Shown: piece after piece, positions 57,945-64,000 of the stretch
Layout: each line of letters begins with the position of its first letter
Position numbering within the stretch: position 1 is the stretch's first letter
DNA from: Candidatus Eiseniibacteriota bacterium
GTDB taxonomy: Bacteria > Eisenbacteria > RBG-16-71-46
Direction: 5' to 3'
Assembly: GCA_016710095.1 (NCBI GenBank)
Contig: JADJLL010000007.1
Location: 1-64,000, forward strand
Length of the DNA: 64,000 nt
The notes under the pieces: generated by a model
The model's database searches: none
What the model was told of the DNA's origin: nothing
Seen by the model: only the letters and a program-made list of their open reading frames with translations
Translations under genes and position numbers: made by a program

Positions 57945-60056
57945 ATGAATCCGTGCACGCGCTTCCACGCTCCGTACCGCACGTTCGCGCTCGCGCTGCT
58001 CACCGCGGCGGCGTTCGGGTGCGGACCCGCGCGCCCGAAGGCGCAGCCCTCCGCGGGAGTCGCGGTGCTGCCCGAGCCGTACGCGCATTCGCTCGCGGCG
58101 CTCGGTGTCCCGGGCTTCCGTCGCGCTTTCCAGGCGGGGCACGGCAGCCAGCTGGGCGCGGGCGACGCGGCATTCGCCTGGGCACTCGACGGCGCCGACG
58201 CGGCCACGACCTCGCCCGTCTACTTCGAGTCCGACGGCGTGCCGATCGCGCACTGGTGGATCACGACGGCGTCGGACTCCGCGCACTTCGAGGCCGCCGT
58301 GAGCCCCGTGCCCGGGGCCACCGACACGCTGCTCGTCGCGAGCGTGCGCGTGACGGTCGTCGCGCGAGGCGGTGGGGCGGCGCGCTCCGGCTTGCGCCTG
58401 CACGTGCTCAACGAGCTGGCCGGTCCGCACTACCGGCCGTGGGACGCGATTCCCGCGCCCGGCGCCGCGTGGACCTGGAGCAGTGGCCGCGCGACGCGCG
58501 ACGGGCTCGTGCTCGGCGGGCTGGCCGACACGAAGTCGTGGCGCGTAGGCGGGGCGGACGGTGACGCGAGACTCTCCGCGACGGCCGCGGCCGGGGGCGC
58601 GGCGCTCGAATGCTGGCTCGTCGACCGGCCCGTGTCGGAATCCGAAGCCGCACGCATCACGAAGCGCCTGCGCCACGACGAGCACGTCGCGCGCACGCGC
58701 GGACTGTGGCGCGACTGGCTCGCGCGCGGCGCGACGTTCGAGACGCCGGACACGCTCGTCAACCAGGCGTGGCGCGCCGCGCTCGTGACCCTGCTGCAGG
58801 GACAGGAGCGATCGGCGGGCGGCTGGGTGCCGATCGGCAATCCGTTCCAGTACCGCGACACCTGGCTGCGCGACGGCGCGCGTGTCGTGCGCGCGCTCGC
58901 GCTCGCCGGGCAGACGCAGCTCGCGCGGGAAGACGCGCTGTCGTTCGTGCGTTACCAGCTGCCGAGTGGCGCGCTGCTCTCGCAGTCGGGCCAGCTCGAC
59001 GGCGCGGGCGAGGGACTCTGGGCGTTCGAGCAGGCGGCGTCGCTGCCCCCGGATGCCGCGTGGTCGAAGCGCTTCCTGCCCGTGGCGCTGCGCACCGGCG
59101 AGTGGCTGCGCCGGCAGCGCGCGCAGTCCTTGGCGCTCGCCGCCAAGATGCGGGTGGACTGGCCGGGACTGTTGCCGTTCGGCGATCCGCGCGATGGCGA
59201 ACTCGTGTGCGCGCCGCTCGTGGGCAACGACGCGTGGGCGATCGCGGGGCAGTTCGCGCTCGCCTCGCTCGCGGCGCGCGCCGGTGACGCGGGCGCCGCG
59301 GACGCCGCGCGTGCGGAGGGCGAGTCGCATCGCGCGGCGTTCGCCGCCGCGCTCGCGCGCGAAGCGCACGCCGACGTTCCTCCCTCGTGGGGCGAGGGCG
59401 GCCGCGACTGGGGCAACTGCTACGTGGGCTTCCCGGCCCGCGTGCTCGAACCGAAGTCCGCGAGGCTCGCCGCGCTCGCACAGCGGCTGTGGGCGCGCTC
59501 GGGACTGCACATGGTGTCCTACGGTCCCGCCGATTCCCTGCACACGTACCTCGGCACCGACCTCGCGGTCTGGGCGCTGCTCGCCGATCGCCCGGCCGAC
59601 GCGCGCGCTTCGCTCGCCGACCTGCTCGCGCACTCGAACTCGACGCTCGGTCAGGCGGAGATCGTGTCGCGCTCGGGCCGCGGCTTCGGCAACAACCTGC
59701 CGCCGCACGGCACCGCGGCCGCGCAGCTGGTCGAACTGCTGCGCGACATGATCGTGCTCGACGTGCGCGACACGCTCGACGTGGGCGCCTGCGCCGACGC
59801 CGCGTGGTGGGCGGGCACGCACCTGCGCCGCGCCCCGACGCGTTTCGGGCTGCTCGAACTTTCGCTCACCCGGCCCGCGGCCGACCGCTTCGAGGCGCGC
59901 TGGTCGGCGCCCGGCGCGCCCGTGCGCGTGCGCGTGCCCGACGGCTTCGCGCTCGTGCGCGCCGAGGGCGGCGCCGCCGATCCGGCCGACGCGCGCTGGG
60001 TGTCGTGCCCGGCGGCGGCGGGAAGCGTGACGCTGCACGTGAAGGAGGCGCCGTGA
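57945..60056 (+). CDS. Lipoprotein with (alpha/alpha)6-barrel glycosidase-like domain
   Basis: 703 residues. A lipoprotein signal ends at AAAFGCG. Residues ~40-250 form a beta-sandwich; from ~265 the protein is helical in paired repeats. Key parts are PIGNPFQYRDTWLRDGARVVRAL, the acidic YRDTWLRDG being typical of six-hairpin glycosidases such as GH15/GH63-like or GH78-like, and GRDWGNCYVGFPARV and SGRGFGNNLPPHGTAAAQ. The catalytic acid cannot be assigned safely. It is likely on the periplasmic face of a membrane. Overlap of its stop with the next GTG (GTGA) couples the two. Confidence 0.65.
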   Translation: MNPCTRFHAPYRTFALALLTAAAFGCGPARPKAQPSAGVAVLPEPYAHSLAALGVPGFRRAFQAGHGSQLGAGDAAFAWALDGADAATTSPVYFESDGVPIAHWWITTASDSAHFEAAVSPVPGATDTLLVASVRVTVVARGGGAARSGLRLHVLNELAGPHYRPWDAIPAPGAAWTWSSGRATRDGLVLGGLADTKSWRVGGADGDARLSATAAAGGAALECWLVDRPVSESEAARITKRLRHDEHVARTRGLWRDWLARGATFETPDTLVNQAWRAALVTLLQGQERSAGGWVPIGNPFQYRDTWLRDGARVVRALALAGQTQLAREDALSFVRYQLPSGALLSQSGQLDGAGEGLWAFEQAASLPPDAAWSKRFLPVALRTGEWLRRQRAQSLALAAKMRVDWPGLLPFGDPRDGELVCAPLVGNDAWAIAGQFALASLAARAGDAGAADAARAEGESHRAAFAAALAREAHADVPPSWGEGGRDWGNCYVGFPARVLEPKSARLAALAQRLWARSGLHMVSYGPADSLHTYLGTDLAVWALLADRPADARASLADLLAHSNSTLGQAEIVSRSGRGFGNNLPPHGTAAAQLVELLRDMIVLDVRDTLDVGACADAAWWAGTHLRRAPTRFGLLELSLTRPAADRFEARWSAPGAPVRVRVPDGFALVRAEGGAADPADARWVSCPAAAGSVTLHVKEAP

Positions 60057-60730
60057 GCAAGCGGAGAACGCAGGCGCCGCAGGCGCCGAAGAGCGCCGCT
60101 TCCGAACGCCGATCGCGCCCGGCGAACACACCGCTGATCGCGGGAGCCGCCGTGGTGGCGCTCGCGGCGGCGGGACTGTGGTTCGCCTACTTCGGAAAGA
60201 CACGAGCTTCCGGCACTCCGCACGTGAGCGTGCGCGCCGACGGACTGACGACGCAGCAGATGCTCGACAGCGTGCGCACGCATTTCGAGGCGCATCAGTG
60301 GGACGCCGCGCTCGCCTGGGCGCACGCGAGCAACGTGTCCGAGCCGGGCAACGCGCGGCTGCTGCTCAACGAAGCGCTCGCGTGGCACAACTACGCGCAG
60401 GACGCGACGCAGCGCTGGCCGGGGCGCTCGGCGACGCGCACGAGCCTCGATCGCATCGAGCTCGAGAAGCACGCGTTCGCACTGCTCGATTCCGCCGAAG
60501 CCGTCGCGGGCTCCGACGAAGAGTGGGCGAACATCCGGCGCTGGCGCGGCACGCAGTACGAGGTGCTCGGATCGCCGCTCGACGCCGTGCAGGCCTACGA
60601 GGAGGCGCTCGCGCGGTTCCCCGGCCATCGCGCGACCATCGAGCGCTTCGGCTGGTTGCAGCGCCTGATCGTGCGCCCGTCCGATCCGAAGAGCGTCACG
60701 GCGGAAGACGCCGCGCCGCGCCCCCGTTGA
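60053..60730 (+). CDS. Membrane-anchored TPR-like protein
   Basis: 225 residues from GTG 60053, behind GAAGGAGG. A basic start and one membrane helix (LIAGAAVVALAAAGLWFAYF) precede three or four helical pairs: QMLDSVRTHFEAHQWDAALAW, RLLLNEALAWHNYAQ, SPLDAVQAYEEALARFPGH. These look like tetratricopeptide repeats. It is probably a partner of the lipoprotein before it. Its last 35 bases overlap the 3' end of the convergent gene. Confidence 0.62.
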   Translation: MSKRRTQAPQAPKSAASERRSRPANTPLIAGAAVVALAAAGLWFAYFGKTRASGTPHVSVRADGLTTQQMLDSVRTHFEAHQWDAALAWAHASNVSEPGNARLLLNEALAWHNYAQDATQRWPGRSATRTSLDRIELEKHAFALLDSAEAVAGSDEEWANIRRWRGTQYEVLGSPLDAVQAYEEALARFPGHRATIERFGWLQRLIVRPSDPKSVTAEDAAPRPR

Positions 60731-63278
60731 AGGAAGCGCGGCGCGAAGCGTACGTCGTGATGCGGGAACGCCAGTCGAGGCGGACCATGCGCTGCGTGCG
60801 CGTTCCCATACCGGACGTCAGCCGCACGAAGTAGAGTCCGGCGCGCGCGCGGGTGCCGTCCGCGAGACGGCCGTCCCAGCGCCACGAATGGCGCCCGGCG
60901 GAGAACTCGCCCGAGGTCTGCGCAATGCGCCGGCCGCTCGCGTCGAGCACCTCGACACGCGCGGATCCGGCCTGCGGCAGCGAGAACGTGAGCAGCGCGG
61001 AGCCGCCCGAAGGATTCGGCGTCGGACGCGCCAGCGCGAACGCGAGCACACCGTCCTCGACGGCGTCCGTGCTCGGGTCGCGCACGGTCACCGCAGTGAC
61101 GAGCGTGTCGCTCGAGGCGTTGCCGGCCGCGTCGCGCGCGGTGATGCGCACGAAGCCGTCCTGCGTCGCGGGCGGCTGCACCGTCCACGAGTACGAGCCG
61201 GTGTTCGCGAGGCCGTGCGCGATGCCGTACCACGGACCGCTCGTGCCGCTCGTCGAGAAGTCGATGTCCACCGAGTCCACGCCCGCGTTGTCCGTCGCGG
61301 ACCACTGGATCGTGGCGGGCGAGCCCATGTCCCAGGTCTCGCCACCGGTCGGGAGCAGGAGATCCACCGTCGGCGCGGTGACGTCCACGAAGTGGGCGGC
61401 GAACGTACGCGCGCTCACGAGCGTCAGCGCGAGCGGATTGCCCGCCGTCGTCGTGTCGCCGGTCCAGCCGTCGAAGGCCCAGCCCGGCGAGGGCGTCGCG
61501 GTGACCGTGACGGACGCGCCGTACGCGTACTGCGCGAGATCGGGCGACTTCGAGACGCTGCCCGTGCCCGTGTGCGAAACGGTGAGGGAGAGCAGGTCGG
61601 CGGCGAAGCTCGCCGCGATCGTGTGCGCGGCGACGACGTTGTTGAACGTGTAGCCCGTGACCGCGCCCACGGAAACTCCGTCGACGAGGACGTCGTTCAC
61701 GTGCGCGCCCGTCTGCGGCGTGATCGTGAACGCCTGCGAAGAGGCCTGGTTCACGGCGACGGCGCCCGAGGGCGCGATCGTGCCGAGTGCGCCGGCGCTC
61801 GCCGTGATCGTCCACGTGATCGGCGTGAACGACGCCGCGATCGTGTGGTTCGCGTTGATCGCGCTGAAGGTGTAGCTCGTGGGCGTGCCGACCGACACGC
61901 CGTCCACGAGCACCGTCGCGACCTTGTAGTTCGCGGACGGCGTGATCGTGAACGTGCGGCTCGTGCCCTCGGCCTGCAGCAGCGTGCCGCTCGGCGTGAT
62001 CGTGCCGTTGGCGCCCGCGCTGGCGACGATGCTCCAGCGGTCGATCGTGAAGTTCGCGGCGCTGGTGCCCGTGCCGGTGTTGAAGGCGGCGTCGCGCGCG
62101 TTCACGCGCATGCGCAGCGTCGTGCCCGGCGCGTTCGGGATGGCCCAGTTGTACGTGCCCGTGTTCGCGATGCCCGTGGCGATCGTGTTGGTGTAGTTGA
62201 CGCCGCCGTCGGTCGAATAGGCGATGTCCACCGACACGACGCCGACGGCGTCGGTCGCGGTCCAAGTGATCGCGTGCGTGGAGCCAGCCTTCCAGACTTC
62301 GCCACCGTTGGGCGAGGTGATCGTGACGCTCGGCGGCGTGACGTCGCCGGGCACGACGACGCCGCGGCGCGTGGCCCACTGCGCGGCGTTCAGGAAGATC
62401 GCACTGTCGGCCTTGGCTCCCGCGAGTTCGGTCCATCCGGTGTACACCGTGTTGCCCGGCGTCGCCGTACCGTCGTCCACGGGCGAACTGTCGCCCACGT
62501 ACACGACGCGGCCGTTGCCGTACACCGAATGCGCGACCATCGCGTTGCTCGTGCTGCCCTGCGGCATGCCCAGCATCCAGACGTCCGCGGTCACGGTGGG
62601 ATTGATCGCCGGGTAGAGCGTGAAGGTGGTGCCGTTGTGGAAGGCGATGCCGGTCGCGTTGCCCCACGGTCCCGTGATGATCGAATCCCCCGGAGCCGTG
62701 TTCACGTTCGTGCTGGTCTGCACGATGTTGTTGTTCGTTTCACCGAACACCTGCGAACGGATGCCCCAGAGCTTCTGGGCGTCGAGCAGGTTCGTGATCT
62801 GCGGGGAGTCGAAACCGTCGTTGTTCCGGTCGGACTGTCCGTGATCCACGATCAGGATCAGGCCGCCGCCGTCCCGCACGAAGTTGAAGATCGCGATGGA
62901 CTCCGCGGCCGTGAACTTGATGTTCGGCTCGGGCACGACGAACAGGTCGTAGTTCGAAAGGTCGTACTGGTTCGACGCGTTCTGGTAGGTGATCCCGTTC
63001 GGCGACGCGAGCGTATGCACCGTGTAGCCACGCTTCACGAGCGCGACACCGAAGGCCGAGATGCCGCCGGTCCAATAGGACTCGGGAGTCGTGGCGGTGA
63101 TGCCCGACTGGGCCGGGCTGGGCACCGGGAACGTGTCGTCGATGATCCAGTCGGCGTTGCCGGCCTGCTCGGCCTTGGTGTTGTCGAACAACGCCTTCTT
63201 CTGGGCGGACGCCGGTGCGACGAAGAGCGCCAGGGCGAGAAGCGCGAGCGCGAGAGGTTTGAGCATGGTGTCTTTCAT
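60696..63278 (-). CDS. Large secreted repeat protein with FlgD-like C-terminal domain
   Basis: 860 residues. Signal peptide to APASAQ, then a ~270-residue alpha/beta domain of a glutamine-amidotransferase-like or GldG-like kind (VVPEPNIKF, GGGLILIVDHGQSDRNNDG). Next come an Ig-like unit (NGGEVWKAGSTHAITWTATD) and two InlB-like or divergent-repeat units (ASAGANGTITPSG... and ASAGALGTIAPSG... with VLVDGVSVG). A third unit, another Ig unit (TGGETWDMGSPATIQWSATD) and the FlgD-like fold (VEVLDASGRRIAQT, WRWDGRLADGT) follow. It ends with a basic ~25-residue tail beyond the fold. The start was set at ATG 63278; ATG 63266 is as good. Confidence 0.68.
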   Translation of the reverse strand: MKDTMLKPLALALLALALFVAPASAQKKALFDNTKAEQAGNADWIIDDTFPVPSPAQSGITATTPESYWTGGISAFGVALVKRGYTVHTLASPNGITYQNASNQYDLSNYDLFVVPEPNIKFTAAESIAIFNFVRDGGGLILIVDHGQSDRNNDGFDSPQITNLLDAQKLWGIRSQVFGETNNNIVQTSTNVNTAPGDSIITGPWGNATGIAFHNGTTFTLYPAINPTVTADVWMLGMPQGSTSNAMVAHSVYGNGRVVYVGDSSPVDDGTATPGNTVYTGWTELAGAKADSAIFLNAAQWATRRGVVVPGDVTPPSVTITSPNGGEVWKAGSTHAITWTATDAVGVVSVDIAYSTDGGVNYTNTIATGIANTGTYNWAIPNAPGTTLRMRVNARDAAFNTGTGTSAANFTIDRWSIVASAGANGTITPSGTLLQAEGTSRTFTITPSANYKVATVLVDGVSVGTPTSYTFSAINANHTIAASFTPITWTITASAGALGTIAPSGAVAVNQASSQAFTITPQTGAHVNDVLVDGVSVGAVTGYTFNNVVAAHTIAASFAADLLSLTVSHTGTGSVSKSPDLAQYAYGASVTVTATPSPGWAFDGWTGDTTTAGNPLALTLVSARTFAAHFVDVTAPTVDLLLPTGGETWDMGSPATIQWSATDNAGVDSVDIDFSTSGTSGPWYGIAHGLANTGSYSWTVQPPATQDGFVRITARDAAGNASSDTLVTAVTVRDPSTDAVEDGVLAFALARPTPNPSGGSALLTFSLPQAGSARVEVLDASGRRIAQTSGEFSAGRHSWRWDGRLADGTRARAGLYFVRLTSGMGTRTQRMVRLDWRSRITTYASRRASFNGGAARRLPP

Positions 63279-63355
63279 CGATGGGGCGATGGGCGCTGCG
63301 GGGGCAAAGTGTCCCCTCAATAGTAGAGGGGCGCGCCTTGCCGAAACAAACGAAA

Positions 63356-63401
63356 CACCGCCGCGACGCCGGGCAATTTGCCCCGGAGGCGCGGCGGCGG
63401 T
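63356..63401 (-). terminator. Terminator of the PDZ gene
   Basis: Complementary GC-rich arms around CACCGCCGCGACGCC and its partner, with a GGGCAATTTGCCC inner stem. On the minus strand the stem is followed by TTTCGTTTGTTTCG. Confidence 0.72.
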
Positions 63402-63416
63402 GCGTTCTGCAAAACT

Positions 63417-63899
63417 TCAGTGCTGGTGTGGCTCCGCGTGGTCGTGCCCGTGAGGCGTCATCCAGGCCAGATGGCCCTCGAGCATGTGCAGCCCGACGAC
63501 GCGTGCGAGCACGTCCGCGGGCATGAGCACGACGGGCACCGACCGCTTCTCCACTCGTCCGTCGCGCAGGAACGCGAGTTGGGTTTCGCCGGCGGTCTTC
63601 CAGCCGGCCCTGCCGGCGAACCAGTCCTCCGGCGTGGTTCCGTCGATCCGGTCGAGGACGTCACCGGGCTTCAGCCCCGCGCGGTCGGCCGCGCCCCCCG
63701 GCAGGATGGTGGCGATCGTCATCACGCCGGTCGCCGAGTCGCGATCCACTTCCACGCCGAGCCACGGGCGCGTCTTCATGAGTTCGAAGCGGAGCAGGCA
63801 CTGGTCGACCGGCAGCGGGCAGCGCGGCTGCTCCGCGCGGGCGGGCGCGGCGAACAGGGTGATGCAGAGCAGCGCGGCGAGCGGGACGAGACGGCGCAT
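63417..63899 (-). CDS. Exported PDZ-domain protein with His-rich end
   Basis: 160 residues. The signal peptide ends APARAEQ. Residues ~42-110 are a PDZ fold: RPWLGVEVDRDS, TILPGGAADRAGLKPGDVLDRIDG (here by parts), ending with a strand that meets a hydrophobic helix. The C terminus HGHDHAEPHQH could bind metal. No protease domain is fused. GGAGGAATGCC precedes the ATG. Confidence 0.8.
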   Translation of the reverse strand: MRRLVPLAALLCITLFAAPARAEQPRCPLPVDQCLLRFELMKTRPWLGVEVDRDSATGVMTIATILPGGAADRAGLKPGDVLDRIDGTTPEDWFAGRAGWKTAGETQLAFLRDGRVEKRSVPVVLMPADVLARVVGLHMLEGHLAWMTPHGHDHAEPHQH

Positions 63900-64000
63900 G
63901 GCATTCCTCCGGGATTCCGACGTGCAACGCGTGACGCGGGAAAGTCTCGGATGCGGACGCCGCGGCTGCAGTACGAGGCGACGAACGCGGTGTGCCGTCC
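63900..64000. other. End of window, no feature seen
   Basis: About 100 bases upstream of the PDZ gene on the minus strand. It holds only that gene's ribosome site; nothing else can be supported before the window ends. Confidence 0.5.

Overview
The window is about 70% G+C and gene-dense. Shine-Dalgarno sites are often good, but several genes seem to have leaderless transcripts. Four large secreted proteins end in a FlgD-like immunoglobulin fold. Together with a clostridial-type rnfCDGEAB order, ferredoxin-dependent 2-oxoacid oxidoreductases, an S9 peptidase and a sortilin-type BNR protein, this fits a Gram-negative bacterium of the FCB/Candidatus Eisenbacteria kind. That placement is inference. 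No rRNA, tRNA, CRISPR array or prophage was seen.

Layout. 1-5.5 kb: a frameshifted DUF3857/transglutaminase gene, a membrane protein with a Cys-rich tail, an ArnT-like glycosyltransferase and a two-repeat protein followed by twin 13-codon micro-ORFs. 5.8-14.9 kb: a nitrilase-fold amidohydrolase, an M3-type peptidase, a CoA-transferase, citrate synthase, a secreted di-heme peroxidase, an alpha/beta hydrolase and a DUF72 protein. 15.3-20.3 kb: an AAA ATPase, an orphan tandem BMC shell protein, a decayed IS1-like element and an ABC-F ATPase. 20.4-32 kb: a GH43-like secreted protein, an M29 aminopeptidase, a Gfo/Idh/MocA oxidoreductase, small and unknown genes, two FKBP isomerases, a BNR-repeat protein and a cold-shock protein. 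32-37 kb: a HEAT-like protein and an NtrB/NtrC-type two-component pair followed by a sigma-54 promoter and a DUF2231 membrane protein. 37-44.4 kb: an EamA transporter, a GH57-like secreted enzyme, a frameshifted S9 peptidase and a two-repeat secreted protein.

44.7-57.9 kb is the energy-metabolism core. On the minus strand apbE-rnfCDGEAB-korAB form one tightly packed operon. Facing away from it, a small ferredoxin, a fused gamma-delta subunit, and alpha and beta subunits form a second 2-oxoacid:ferredoxin oxidoreductase. The expected logic is that both oxidoreductases reduce ferredoxin, Rnf passes the electrons to NAD+ while moving ions, and ApbE attaches FMN to RnfG and RnfD. 57.9-64 kb holds a lipoprotein six-hairpin glycosidase with a TPR-like partner, a large repeat protein and a PDZ protein.

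Five loci carry frameshifts: the DUF3857 gene, the IS transposase, the S9 peptidase, rnfB, and rnfA near its signal peptide. Because the catalytic motifs on both sides are preserved, several may be assembly indels rather than true pseudogenes.
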